Below, piece by piece: positions 46,778 through 58,723 of a stretch of DNA of 64,000 bases. A program made the translations under genes and the position numbers. A model generated the notes under the pieces. The model made no database searches. It was given only the letters and a program-made list of their open reading frames with translations, and was not told the DNA's origin. The DNA lies in NCBI GenBank assembly GCA_024811115.1, contig JAKOGH010000645.1, positions 496,001 to 560,000 on the forward strand. The letters run 5' to 3'. Positions within the stretch are counted from its first letter, which is position 1, and each line of letters begins with the position of its first letter. Source of the stretch: Terana coerulea. Its lineage: Eukaryota > Basidiomycota > Agaricomycetes > Polyporales > Phanerochaetaceae.

Positions 46778-48723
46778 AAAAATTGATGTGTCGGTTCGGT
46801 GTCTCTTTCTCATTTGCGATGCTTTCTTTGTATTTACACTGTAGTCCGTGCATCCCGCCGCTGTAGCGATATGCACTGGCACTGCTGCCCGTTCACCATG
46901 CATTTCTCTGTCGTGCAGCTTACGCAAACTATTTATACCGCGCAGAGCCCGTCGTCCAGTCCTTCTACACAGGCACAGCTCGGCCGGGGCAAGCCCCGTT
47001 TCCGCTGCAGCCGGGCAAGTGTCTGTCACCTTGGCCTTTAAACCTGCACCAACGGCACCAATAACCACCTTGGCAGCAAGCGCGTTGAACCACCTCCCGC
47101 CCCCTACAGCCCCCCTTCATCGCCGTCGACTGAAGCACCGAGAACCACGAGCCCTTGCGCACCGCCGCGCCGAAGAACTGCTTTTGCGCCCAGGTGGCGG
47201 CCGACCCTGAAGGCCGGGCAAGCATATACATATAGGTCACTCGACGGCATGCGCAGGGGCAGCACAACGTGACGCACCTTTGAGGGGGCCTAGGGGCCAA
47301 AACCGAATAGTGTGAGGAGGGGGCCGAGGAGAAGGTCCTGCGGGAGGAGCAGCGCGATGCCGTAGGACAACAACAATTCGCACAAGAGAGGGTGTTGCTC
47401 TGTGAGGTCGCCTGTATCGCGCACCGTCAGCGGCAGCAGATAGGGCGCGGGCTCAAAGGGCATACACACCTATGAGCACAACAACGTTGACAAGGTGTGG
47501 CTGGAGGTCCGCGAGCGCGCCCACAAGGCCCTGTACTTGCATCTCGGACAGCCCCCAGACTCGCAGGAGCTCAACGAGGCCTGCGCTCACGCGGCTCATG
47601 ATGTTCGTGACCATCGCCTGCCGTTCTGCATGCGTGGGCGCCTGGTCGGGCGGCGGGAACGCCGCCTGGAGCTCCCGCAGGACGTTCTCGAAGACGCGGC
47701 CGACGCCGAGCGACACGTCTTCGGGGGACTTGCCGTGCACTTGTGCGGCATCGAACACGCGCGACTGGACGGCGGCCGCGCTGGCGAAGAAGCCGTCGAT
47801 GGTGTCTTTGAAGTGCACGATGGTGTCGTGGATGTGTAGATCCTTGTCGACCTGCGCGAGCGCGCCCTCGATGGTTTTGAACACATCCCTTCCGACGCCC
47901 GCGAATTGCTTTTGTTGCGTGGGCGCAACGAGTCGGGCAGGCGGTATTTCGAACGTGCGGTGCAGGGCTGTATCAGAAATGAGCGGCGGAGCGTGTGCTA
48001 TGCAGAATTTGCTTACTCTTGTCTTTCACTGATCTCCAGTTAGAATCAACGTTCGCGGACCATTCGGGACTTGCGCGTCTTCAGTGACGCTCATGCTTCG
48101 CAGTATCGCTATACTCACAAGTTCGGTACTGACCGAGATGAGCTTGAGGACCTATCGTTATCCGTGACCGCCTTCGCGAGAGCTTGATGGTGGTTGTTGC
48201 CGCGAGTGTCCAGCGAGCTGAGCACAGAGAGGTAAACAAGTCCTAAGAGGATCTTCCCTGCAAGCATGCTATGAAGTACTTCGAGTTGGTCGCTGTTGAG
48301 AACAGGGGGGGAAGAGGGAGACACACTCGAGGTCCCGCAGCTAAACCCAAATGATGTAAGTACTCAATCTCTGCCGAATGATGATGCGTCCCAATACGAT
48401 TTGAGTTCAGGCGTATTCGGCAGCCACACAGCTTTGGCCAGGGGCAGCTGTCAACGAAGTCTGGAGAAGACGCTCAGCATCAGAGCGGCGTCGCCCGCAG
48501 CGGCACATCCAGTCGTAATAATTGGTGGCTGTATGCATGCCCAAGTGCTACATACAATAGTGTTGAGATACCTGGCCACCCTGGCATATATAGGATATAC
48601 GCCTCATGAATGCACACTTCATGATTCATGATTAGACAGGACAAGTCCCGGCACCCAGCAGCGGAGCAGCCCCACAAGTGCTGCAGACACAACACTCGGA
48701 GGTCTTCTCCGCCTTATTGGGCA
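46778..48723. repeat. Tandem segmental duplication, unit 2
   Basis: Second copy of the unit, containing ISG12-like copy B and ending inside the last exon of copy C. Its left end GGCAGAAAAATTGATGTG resembles the eIF3i 3' UTR at 44901 (GGCAGGGAAAATGTATCGG). A GGCA(G) microhomology at the junction fits a simple unequal or replication-based tandem duplication. Confidence 0.85.
46933..48267 (-). CDS. ISG12-like (Ifi-6-16 type) secreted protein, copy B
   Basis: Start MLAGKILLGLVYLSVLSSLD (ATG 48265-48267), a signal peptide; an in-frame upstream ATG at 48324 would bury it. The middle exon is intact: TIEGALAQVDKDLHIHDTIV, HFKDTIDGFFASAAAVQSRV, VFENVLRELQAAFPPPDQAP and VWGLSEMQVQGLVGAL. The C-terminal exon gives GSAATWAQKQFFGAAVRKGS and WFSVLQSTAMKGA, then continues GRWFNALAAKVVIGAVGAG if one C is removed from the C6 run 47110-47115. 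A second one-base excess relative to copy A near 46982 is needed to reach the in-family stop 46933-46935. Both breaks are single bases. It sits between copy C and the fossil exon, all on the minus strand. Confidence 0.72.
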
Positions 48724-49826
48724 CCGGCCCTGCTTCCTTGGCCCGTCCTTCGGAGGCGACGAAGCCCATGACCGCACCGACGCCCGCGCCGACCGCCCCA
48801 TTGACGGCCTTTCCGAGTCCCGCCACGGCACCTTTCATCGACGCGTACTGCAACGCCGCGAACCAGGAGCCCCTGCTCACCGCGGCCCCGAAGAAGCGCC
48901 GCTGCGCCCAGGCGGCGACGGTGCCTGCACAGATAGCACGATGAAGCAAGCATAAAGACAAATTCAACGAATATGCGCACCGCCGATGGGCCCTGCAGAT
49001 CCGAACCCGATGACTTTGAGGAGCGGCTGGACGATGAGGGTTTGTGGTATAAGCATGCTGATGCCGTAAGACAGTAGAATGTTGAACAAGTATGGATGGT
49101 CTTCTTTCATGTTGCCTGCGCCACCGACAAACTCAGTACAGGAGAAACAACGGGGAGCACTATGACTTGGGATGAGCGTACCAACGAGCACGACGAGCTT
49201 CGTGACATGGGGGCGTACGTCTCCGAACGTGGCGTTGAGCCTGCCGACCTGCACTTCTGACATGCCCCAGCGGCGCCCGAGGCGCACCAGCCCGTCGCCC
49301 ACCCTGTCCATCGCCCTCGCCACCATCGCCTCCCGCTCACTCTGCGTCCGGCTCTCCCCGCCTGACGAGAACGTGTCCTGCAGCTCGCCCACAGCGTCTC
49401 CGAACACGCGGTCCACGTCCGCTGCAACGTCTGCCTCCGCGGCCCCGCGCGAGCGCGCGACGTCGAGGATGTCCAGACGGATCGCGTTGGCCTGCGATAC
49501 AAGGTATGTGACTGTGGCTTTAAACGACGAGATTTGGTCGACGAGTGATGGCTGATCGCTGGCTTGCTCGAGGTGCGAAAGGACGTCCTCGGCCTTCGTG
49601 CGTACTTGGTCTACGAAGGCCGCCAGCTGATTTGCGTCAAGCGCAGGCTGGTCTGAAAAGGTCCCGTCAGCGCTGCAGGAGCGTATGAGAAGAAGTCGCC
49701 AAGCACGTACCTGTAACCTTCGTTACCGACGGGTCCTCAACCACGGTCGTCGTCGGGTCCGCATAGACGCAGTGGGAGACAAAAACACATAACAAAAGCA
49801 GGATGATATGCAGAACTCTGGACATG
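48632..49826 (-). CDS. ISG12-like (Ifi-6-16 type) secreted protein, copy C
   Basis: The best preserved copy. Start MSRVLHIILLLL (ATG 49824-49826) gives a clear signal peptide ending near CVYAD. The helical middle part includes NQLAAFVDQVRTKAEDVLSH and FKATVTYLVSQANAIRLDIL, then RVGDGLVRLGRRWGMSEVQV. Then HPYLFNILLSYGISMLIPQT and VIGFGSAGPIGG precede the last exon with TVAAWAQRRFFGAAVSRGSW, FAALQYASMKGAVAGLGKAV and NGAVGAGVGAVMGFV. The tail is cysteine-rich (ECCVCSTCGAAPLLGAGTC), stop 48632-48634. Glycine-zipper-rich hydrophobic segments with GSWFAALQ are typical of the Ifi-6-16/ISG12 family. Copies A and B are more alike and share its exon plan. The cellular role in fungi is not known to me. 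Confidence 0.78.
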
Positions 49827-52800
49827 AAGGATATTGCAAGCATAGCGGATGACGTGCAGTACCGTGCTGGCCAGAGAGTGGTGGACGGCGAGCAGGAAGG
49901 GATTTGAGTTCATGACAGCGTGCGGTGACCACGTTCTCTCCGCGAGCCGCCGTTGGCGAGCCGCGTCAAAGAAGTATCATCGAGGCGCCCGTGCGCCACA
50001 AAACATAACCGCTACTACGTCAAAGCAGATTCGAGTCGATGTTCAGTACTTCAGTGGCCTGGAATATACATGTTGGACAACGCACTATGTGATTATTTGC
50101 TGCAAAAGTGCATAAATAGCATCGGCACAATTGTGATGCTTCACAGTACATAGGCGCTACACTGGAACAGATGAACTGCAAAGCTTCATGCCCGGGATAG
50201 TTCACCTGTCATTCATTCTGCCATCCTTGAGAAGTGAGACAAGAAATACAGGCCGTCTTTTTGCTTAGATATGTCTGTCTTCAGCAAGTTAATATTTGAT
50301 CTTCGAATAACCCAGATGAAGTTGCGATCGTTGAACAAGGGGATGGTGAGATGAAGCGAAGGATACAACATACCATCCATGGGAGTCGATGCAGCTCGTG
50401 GCGAAAGGCCGAGAGCAAAGATGAGCAAATGGGTGACACCAAGTTGCCTCCGTGAGGAGCGTACAAGCTTCGCACGAGCAATTTGAAGGCGGTGCACCGA
50501 TCAGTCAAAATCGCTCGGCATCGTCCTGGTCGGAACATCGCAATTACGAGAGTGTGGAGTGATCTGGCCTGCAAATCACCGAGGTTTGCGTCTGCGTCAG
50601 TGGGTCTCGTTTCCATGTTGTAAAGTTCTGCTCACTAGCATATGTGAAGCATGTAAGCACCGGGCACTGGACAACGTTGCAATACAAACGGCTTTCTCGG
50701 TGGGCTCATATAGTTGGATATCCAAAACAGACCTGACGGCATCGGATGGCTACTATCAAGCTCGAGCTTCGAATCCCATACACGCTGCGGCTCCAATGAG
50801 AGCTTCTGGGATGTGACTGCCCGGGAAGAGTCATCCGCGCGCGCGCTCCTGCGAGTCCTCGGAGCAGAGCTTTCCATACTGCAAAAGCGTGTGCATCAGC
50901 CAGCACCAAACGGGTTCTGCCTGGATGGCATCTGTCATTTACGCCGTACGTGTAGAATGCATGAGAGAGACGAGGGCACTTACTCAGAGTCATATGCATC
51001 CTACCAGCACCGTGTCCGTGTAGGCTGTAGCGTCGCACAGGGCCCCGCTGGGACGGGCACGCTTTGTGGCATGCGGGCGTGGAAATGCAGGCCAAGGAAG
51101 CAGCACCTCATTGCCAGCATGATGAACAAGAAGACCCGCTGCGTCCCGCTGCTTCGTGCCGCGTGTGTACGCCGAAGCTGCCCGCGCATCGCAGCCACGC
51201 CCAGGCTGCCCTCCTGCGCTCGCCCGACGCTGCTCATAGCGCCTTTGAGTGTACTGGGATACACGGAGAGCGGACGTAAAGATGGAAGGGGGGGGAGGGC
51301 CTAGAGCGACAGGGGCTGGGAGGTGGTGCTGACGCTGCCGCAAATGGAGAAGAGGGGTGCTTCGTGGTGGTGGCGTTGCGGCCATAGAAGCGATCTGGCA
51401 GATGACCGCTTTCGGACGGCCTCAGCTGATAGAGGCTAAACCTTATTTAGCGCCTCCGCAGCCCCCTGGACGCCACGCTGATGCGCCGTCGGAGGCCATA
51501 GCGTTGTGATATATGAGTGCTTTGTTAGAGAGTTGCGTGGGAAATACAACGGCGGGCGAAAGCGTGCGGAGAGAGACCGAGCCCTGCTCGCGAAGATCGC
51601 AAGAAGCGTCCCGAGTGAGAAGAGGATGCGGTGGTGATGACGACGCGGAAGCGCTGACTTGCACCCCGTGCAGCCTCGTGGCTGGACGCCGGCCGATTTA
51701 GGATGGGTGAGATTGGCTCCGCCAAGTTTATATCGCCGTTCCCTCGCTTGCTCGTCCGCCTCTCAGCGCAGTGCACACGGCCCAAGGTGCCCACCGCTGT
51801 GCCGGACTGGCGGTGAAACGGGCAGTCGGCAGCGCATGCGGGAGGTGAGACAGCGGCAGGCCCTGCGGCGGCGGGCGATAGATGACAAGGTGCAGACGAC
51901 AGCTGGGACACTGGCGATCAGGCGGAGGCGTCCAGGGCCGGCTGATAGGGAGTGATGGCGCACGTCTGGCTAGTTGCCGACTGAAAGGAGCGAGACGCCT
52001 ACTGACGAAACCGAGCCGTGGGAGTGCAGCGAAGACCAGAGTTTCGCTGACACGTCCGCTCTCACCGTCCGAGTGCACAGAATGCCCCGCGGATGCCTGG
52101 CAGCCTCAGCGGGGCGGGGCGGGCTGCCGGAGGGGGCCGCGGTGGTGGTGGAGGCGGAGAGTGGTCGGAAGATGTGCTGTAGCGCGGAGCAGGGGCGCGT
52201 GCTTGGCCCAGCCCGAATGGGGGTATATCAGGGGTGCCGCCAAAAGCGGAAGCGTAGTGGAACGGGCGCTCGAGGAGAAGGGATTCGATGGAATCTGATG
52301 GGGACGTCTGTAAATGGACGGGATCACAGCGCTTGCTACTGCTACGCCACGCAAGTTGACGACTCCATGCCGAGCCAGTCCAATCGTCCGAGGGCCCTTT
52401 TCCCCACCGGCGACGGCCATTCGTCCTTTCTGCTCTCGTTACAACTTCCATATGTAGCTACAACAAGCTGTACATAATACCTTTGTTTTCTGTCGTAGAG
52501 CAGTGAGAGAGGCAGCGCCAAGCGCGAGGTACCTGAATCGTTCGAATGGTGGCAGGCTAGATTTCCGGAGTGTAACTGGGTTTGGTGGCTATCCCCTGCC
52601 AAAACAAAACTTTGCCAAATCAACGCTCGCTATTCCCCACTTATATCGTCCTTCCCCTCTTTGCTCCGGTTCCTTCCTTTCCCTCCTCTCTCCCTCGCCC
52701 TCTGCGCTCCTCCGCACGGCGACATCCTAGCATCGCCAGCGGTGCACCGCAACGGCGTCGTCGACGAGCGATACAATCCGTGATCGCGCGCCATCTCGTG

Positions 52801-52840
52801 TGCAAACCTTCGTCGTGACGTTGACCCAAGCACGCCCACC
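49827..52840. other. Gene-free region upstream of the FYR-domain gene
   Basis: Three kilobases between two outward-facing starts (copy C on -, FYR gene on +). The left part (49.9-50.7 kb) is AT-richer; the right part (50.8-52.8 kb) is GC-rich and full of overlapping spurious frames on both strands. I found no family signal, repeat array or RNA. The last 180 bp before the FYR gene are strongly CT-rich (52640-52730). Confidence 0.5.
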
Positions 52841-55800
52841 ATGAGTCGCTCGTCGAGGACAGCTCACGCTACGATGGCGGCCGCGATGCCTCCGCCGGCC
52901 GACCGCGACGTCGTAATGGGCCCACCACCGCTGCCCCCGCAAATCGCGTTGTCTGGCTCCGGTGGCAGCGGGGCCCGCGAGAATCAGGACATCAACGAAA
53001 AGTACAAACGGCTCAAACGCAAGTATTTCGAGCTCGAGGAGGTTTGTTTCTGTTCTGATTCGTCGCTACTGGGGTGCTCACTCAACCGCGTGGCTGCTGC
53101 ATCACAGAGACACAAAGACACCATGATCGAGTTGCGGGCGTCGGGAGACCGGACGGTAAAATGGAGGAGCGAGCGAGCGTACGTGCACGCACAGTTCTTC
53201 CCCACCGCTGACCTGGAACCTAATCATCGACTGTATACAGGGCCCTCATGGACCGCATCCTCGAACTCGAAACGGCTGCGAATCCCACGCACCCGCCACA
53301 CCCGCTCCTCCCCTTTCCCATCTCCAGCGCATACCCGCGCTCGCTCATCCACCCCGCCTCCCAGAAGCGGTTCCTCACGAACCTCGAGAAGGCCATGGCC
53401 GAGGCCGAGCACGACGACGGCGCCGCAGACCCACTGCTGCAGAGCAAGCATGTCGGGCCCAACGCGCGGCGGCGCATGGAGGCCGACATGAAGGAGCGAC
53501 TCGAGGAGGAGCAGCGCGAGGCCCGGCGCGGGGCTCGCCGCCCGCGGGGGCGCGCGGCAGCGAAGGAGAAGGAGGTGCCGTCCACGAGTGCGCTGACGCG
53601 GGCAGTGCCCCTCGACGGCGGACGCGATATCCACAGGGCCGAACGCGAGCGAGACCGGGCGGAGCGCGAGCGCGAGGCCTCCGGGTCCGTCCCCCTCGCG
53701 CATACTCCGCGCAGCGCCGCCTCGCCGGCGCCTTCCATCGTCGTCGCGACCGAACGGGACACGGCTGCGCATCAAGCCGCCGGTGCCCCCTTCACCCCAG
53801 CCACCGTCGGCGCACGATCCGAGCCCGCCGCCGCCATCACCCCAGCACCGTCATTCCCACCGTCATGGGCATCAGCACCATCAGTCTTATCCGGACCCGC
53901 GCGAGGACGAGCTGAGGCTCCAGGCGCTGCAGCGCGAGCAGGAGCTGCAGCGCCAGCGGGAGATTGAGCAGCAACAGCAACAGCAGCGCGAACGTGAGGA
54001 GCAGATTGAAAGAGAGCGGAAGGCGGCGCTGGAGCGTGAACGGCAAGAGAGGGAGCTGGAGCTGGCGCGTGAACGCGAGCATGCGCGTATCGCCGAAGTG
54101 GAGCGCCAGCGCGAGCTGCAGGAAAGAGAGAGGCAGCAGGAAAGGGAGAGGGCGGCGGAGCGGGAGCGTTACCTTTTGTTGGAGCGGGAGCACGAACGGG
54201 AGAGAGAAAGAGAAAGAGAGCGGCAGATGCAGCAGGACCGTCGTCCGACCCCGCCACCCATGGAGCCTCTGGAACCGATGCGCCCGTCTCCCAAGGAAAG
54301 CACGTCTCGCGCCCCTCCTCCCGCTGATGCTGCTTCCCCTACCTCTCCGACTGTGGATGGCAGACCCGGCTATCCTAGTGCGTCATCAGAGAGTGTTTCA
54401 GCAGGACCTAGCTACCGCTACGACGCACGCGACCGTCCGCGCGACGACTATGCTTCTCCTCAAGCTCCAGCCCAGGACCCAAGCCAATGGTCTCGGTGGC
54501 AAAGTGCAGCGCCGCCAGCGCCCTCCAGGTCAGACAGCTACGGAAGCCGGTACGAGTACGACGCGGAAGAAGACCGCCGGCGCCGTTATGCGCAGTATGA
54601 GGACGTGCGCTCCCCAGCAGACACGCACTCCAGGCCGTCTCCGAACCACCACATGCCGTATCCCGGACACCCCGCGCCCGGCTACGGCTACCCCCAGCAG
54701 ATCATGCTCACGAACAACCCCCCGCCGCCGTCGCACTACCTGCCGCACCCCGGCGGGCCAGGCAACGGCGGGCCGCCGTCGGGCTCGCGGGCGAAGCCAA
54801 AAAGGCTGAAGGCGCACACCGTGACGAGCAGGAGCTACAGCATCCCGATGGTCCCGCGGGACAGGAAGGGGCGGCCGCTCTTGCCGCTGAACGTGGGCAT
54901 CATGACGGTCATGCACCTCGGCGAGGTGTGTATGCGCGAGCACTTCCATACTGAACGGTACATTTTCCCCGTCGGGTACGAGGTAACAAGGTGCGTAGTC
55001 CAGTTACTATGGATGTGCGAGAGTTACTGACCTCTGGGCAGGCGCTACCTGTCCACGGTGGATCCGAACGCGGAGGTGGTGTACCACTGCACCATCCTGG
55101 ACGGCGGCGACGGGCCGAAGTTCCAGATCGTCGCGGCGGACATGCCGGACAAGCCTGTCATCGCCGGGACGGCGACCGGCGCCTGGTCGGTCATCGTGCG
55201 CAGCGCCAACCACGTCCGCAACCGCCAGCACAGCAACAGCGTGTCGGGCCCCGACTTCTTCGGCCTCGGCCAGAACACGATCAAGCACCTCATCCAGGAG
55301 CTCCCCGGCGCGGACCGCCTCAAGGACTACGTCTGGCAGAACTTTGTCGAAGGAGGGTGAGTGTCTGTGCCTCCCGCCGCGTTCGCGCGCGTGCCCGTCG
55401 TGCGTCCATGACTTATTCCTTTACGGGCCGTCCACCAGACCTCTCGGCGGTCGCCATGCCGCCGTGATCCCCGCGCTGCCCGACAACCCGCAGGACGAGG
55501 AGCCCGACGCGGCCGGCACGGCCCTCGCCGCGCACGGCAGCACGATAAGCGTGCTCTCGATGACCACGACGCCGTCGCCGCAGCCCGGCGAGGACGGCGC
55601 GGGCAAGGGCCACGAGCTGCAGATCATCCACGTCGACGCGCCCGAGGGCGCGATCCCGCAGACGGGCCCGCACCCGATGGCGAGCATCATGGACCGCACG
55701 CCCATGAAGTCCATCACGTTCCACCAGGAGCACCCGCAGCGCGACGAGCGCCGCACGCGCCGCATGAGCGTGCAGTCCTTCGTGAGCGACGAGCCCGACG

Positions 55801-56093
55801 AGCGACGGCCGGCGCGGTCGCCCGCCCTCCCGCCGCCGTCGCGCACCGCGTCGCACTCGCCCGCGCTGCACCGCGGCACCGCCGAGCGCGAGGAGCGAGC
55901 ACCGTACTCGCCGCACGCGCCATACGCCGGCGCGGCGATGCCCGCGCCGCAGACGGTCCCCGCGCCGTTCGCGGGCATCATGAACGCGTACAACGCGTCG
56001 CCGCGCAGCCCCGAGTCGCCGTACGAGGCGACGCCCATGAACGGCGGCGTCTCGCGCCTCCGGGGCAGCAGCAGCGCGGGCGTCGAGAGATAA
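52841..56093 (+). CDS. FYRN/FYRC domain chromatin protein
   Basis: Start MSRSSRTAHATMAAAMPP. A short coiled segment follows (NEKYKRLKRKYFELEE, then RHKDTMIELRASGDRTVKW) over introns at 53042-53107 and about 53180-53240. Next come LMDRILELE, a charged region with Glu/Arg repeats that should form a long single helix (for example ERERKAALERERQEREL), a Pro/Ser/Tyr-rich linker, and the FYRN domain (PLNVGIMTVMHLGEV, ERYIFPVGYEVTRRYLSTVD, CTILDGGDGPKFQI). FYRC follows (ATGAWSVIVRSANHVRNR, SGPDFFGLGQNTIKHLIQEL). The disordered tail ends at 56091-56093. FYRN/FYRC pairs occur in MLL-type methyltransferases and TBRG1-type nuclear proteins; no SET domain is present, so TBRG1-like is the better comparison. 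One base is out of frame near 53783-53800. Confidence 0.9.
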
Positions 56094-56597
56094 AACCGTC
56101 TTGCATTCGGCCTCCCAACCCTGGGGGTGCTGTCGTACACTGGCCTGTTCATCATTTCTTGTTTCACTCTTGTCGCATAATTCCCGCGGTGGCGCACCTC
56201 TCATTAATTCCTGCAATTGTAGTCGGATGCTTGCAGAACTCTTGTGGTCTTTGGCGTTGGTTGGCTAGTGTCTCCTGTTTCTTCATGTTGTTTTCTCTAA
56301 TTGAAGTAGTGTACCATCTCTCATGTATTCAGGCTTGGTTCCTTATGCAATCTATGCACTCAATTACCATGCATTGATGGTTCAATTGTAGTCAAACTAT
56401 TGAATTTTCAAGGGAGACTCAAGTACAGACTGACTTTCTGTCAGTTTTACGTTCGGTAACCGAAACTACAATACCCATAAATAATTGTCCGACTGAAGCA
56501 TACTAAAAGGTGATAGAATACGTGAACATACGACTTCTCATGATGTGCAGGAGCACTGAGTTGGGATGGCCTAACCTGGATGTTTTGCATAACCTCC
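56094..56597. other. Convergent intergenic region
   Basis: AT-rich 3' flanks of the FYR gene and the MFS gene, with T-rich stretches that could hold polyadenylation signals. No gene. Confidence 0.5.
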
Positions 56598-58723
56598 TAG
56601 TCGAAGCGGCGCGGAGAGGTCGGGACGAAGAACCAGAGAACGAGCATCACGCTCATCATCGCCACCATCCTGCACACGCACAGTCAGTCCCCGCACATCC
56701 AACCTCGACAGCACAATCACTCACAGCGGCTGCAGCGCCCAGATGCCCGCCTTCGACGCGATCGCGCCCGTCAGGAACGGCAGGAACGCAGAGCCCGCCT
56801 GGCCGAAGCCCGCGATCCAGCCGATGCTGCCCGTGAGCAGCCAGTGCGGCAGGATTTTGGCGGTGTGGTTCATCACGAGCGGGTAGATGGGCCCGAGCAG
56901 CGCGCCGATGAGCGACACGGCGACCGCGTTCCCGATGAGCGACGGCACGAGCCACACGACGAGCTCCAGCCTGCGGATCGTCTAGGTCAGAGAAACATGC
57001 AATATGGGTGGAAAGGGGTTGTGCGCACCCGATGGCGAGGATCGTGTAGACGAAGATCGCGCGACGTTCGCCGAGCTGGTATGAGGGACGAAGAGGTTAG
57101 GGCGCGCTGGCAGCTGTTATGCGCAGGAGCGTACCTTCTGGTTGACCCAGAGGAAGGCGACACGGCCAAACGCCAGACCTGCATGACTCATGCGTCAGGG
57201 ACTGACATCTATTTGAGATAAGAAAAACACACACCGCCGAAGAAGCCAGCAGAGATGTATCCGGAGTTGGGTCCTCCGCCTCGCTCATTTTTGATGTATG
57301 TGACGGTCCAGCCTGTTCAATGGTAAATGTATGCATGTAAAGGTACATCGGAAGTGTAGTGCGTACCTCCGAGAGTGACTTCGACACCGACGTATGTCAG
57401 GATGACGAAGGCCAGCAGGTGGACCTCGCGCAACTTGAAAATCTGACGGTACTTGTTGTCCACATGGTTCGCGACGTCAGTATGCGTCCGTGCCTGGCCA
57501 GCTGCCTCAAGCAACTCTGCGATGGGTTCGTGTAAGCGACGGACTACCCATAGCTGAACTCAAAGAAAACCACGTACCCTCCTGTCGCTTGAAGCGGAAT
57601 ACGTAGATCAGGACTATGGTGTTCAAGACGGCGACGCCGAGAGAAACAAGGTACAGGAAGGACCAGTGCTTGATATCAGCAAATTGAGTGGCCGCAAGCG
57701 GCGAGCACAGAGCCCCAAACCCTGTCAAGAAACATGTTCCAGCACATTCAGGTGCAGTGCAGCGAGGAACATACCATATACAGCGTGAAGAATGCCCATC
57801 TTGGTCTGTGCGTTATCTTTCATACTGGCCACCAAGCCGTTGGCTCCGGCATCCTTGGATCAAGGGTTAGTATATCCCAGAAATAACAAGAAATGCTGTG
57901 CCCGAATTCACCTGTAGAGCTCCGCCGAATCCGTTGAGAGCAAAGGCGATGACAAACACCGGGAACGGCGGGGCGGGCGCCATCATGGTATAGGCGGCAA
58001 GTTGCAGGAGAGAACCTAGCCGCAATGTTCAACGTGAAAGCAAAACACAACGACTGGAATGTGGTGTACGTACCGAACACCATGACCTATGAAGCTTGTG
58101 AGCTGCTGTAGCATTGAATACACATGGATGAAGTCAAGTACCTTGCCAAAGCCAAATTTGTCCGTAAGATAGACATTAGCGGCGGCCGCGGACGCAAAAC
58201 CCTTCGCAACAGGTTGAGCTAGGGCTGCGATGGAAACTATGCACAAACTCACGATGCAGCCGAGGACGAAAATAAGAGATACTACAGCGTATCCAACCTT
58301 TGTCAAAGTGAGCATGTACCATCTAGCCATTATGGTGCGTAGGATGCGTACATTGTAGTGACTCTGGATCGTGGGCAGTATGGGTCCGGTAGTGCCGTCG
58401 GTCCAGCCTGCCAGGAATAACGGCCAACAGCAGCCAATATACTGCAAGCGCGCCGTCCACCTGGCAGCGTTGTCCGGCTCAGCCAGCTCGACAGGACTGG
58501 TTTTCCCCGCGGCACCATCGTTACTACCTGCGCCGCTGCCTCCACCAGGCTGTAAATCAGCGAGCTCGATCGCTCCGCCCTTGTCGAAGCTTGTCCGCTG
58601 GACAGAGGGAGTCGCAGCAGGGTGCGGCGAGCGTGAGTGCAGTGAAAGGGATCCTGTGGAGCCGCTGTGCGCGCTGTGAGCCTCCCTCGACCGGGTTTCA
58701 GTGTACACTTCGGTGAGCGACAT
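56598..58723 (-). CDS. MFS transporter, fucose-permease/BSC6-like group
   Basis: Twelve-helix type plasma-membrane transporter. Start MSLTEVYTETRSREAHSAHS (ATG 58721-58723), a hydrophilic Ser/Gly-rich N tail, then YIGCCWPLFLAGWTDGTTGP (helix 1) and ILPTIQSHYN. VGYAVVSLIFVLGC and YLTDKFGFGK carry the A-like motif. Then SLLQLAAYTMMAPAPPFPVF, ALNGFGGALQDAGANG, MGILHAVYGFGALCSPLAA and a central hydrophilic loop. The C half has LLAFVILTYVGVEVTLGGWT, NSGYISAGFFGGLAFGR, SLIGALLGPIYPLVMN and GWIAGFGQAGSAFLPFLTGA. The end is PTSPRRFD. At least ten short introns cut it. GWIAGFGQAGSA with a preceding GPIYP is typical of the fungal BSC6-like group. Substrate unknown, probably a small solute. Confidence 0.88.

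Noticed and set aside
50700..52480. Open frames of 100-200 residues in the 3 kb gap before the FYR gene
   Set aside because: They overlap on both strands and read as unrelated Arg/Ser/Pro-rich sequence without conserved blocks.
53772..54257. Minus-strand frames rich in Ala/Pro and Leu opposite the FYR gene
   Set aside because: Antisense shadow of the Glu/Arg repeat region; no family signal.
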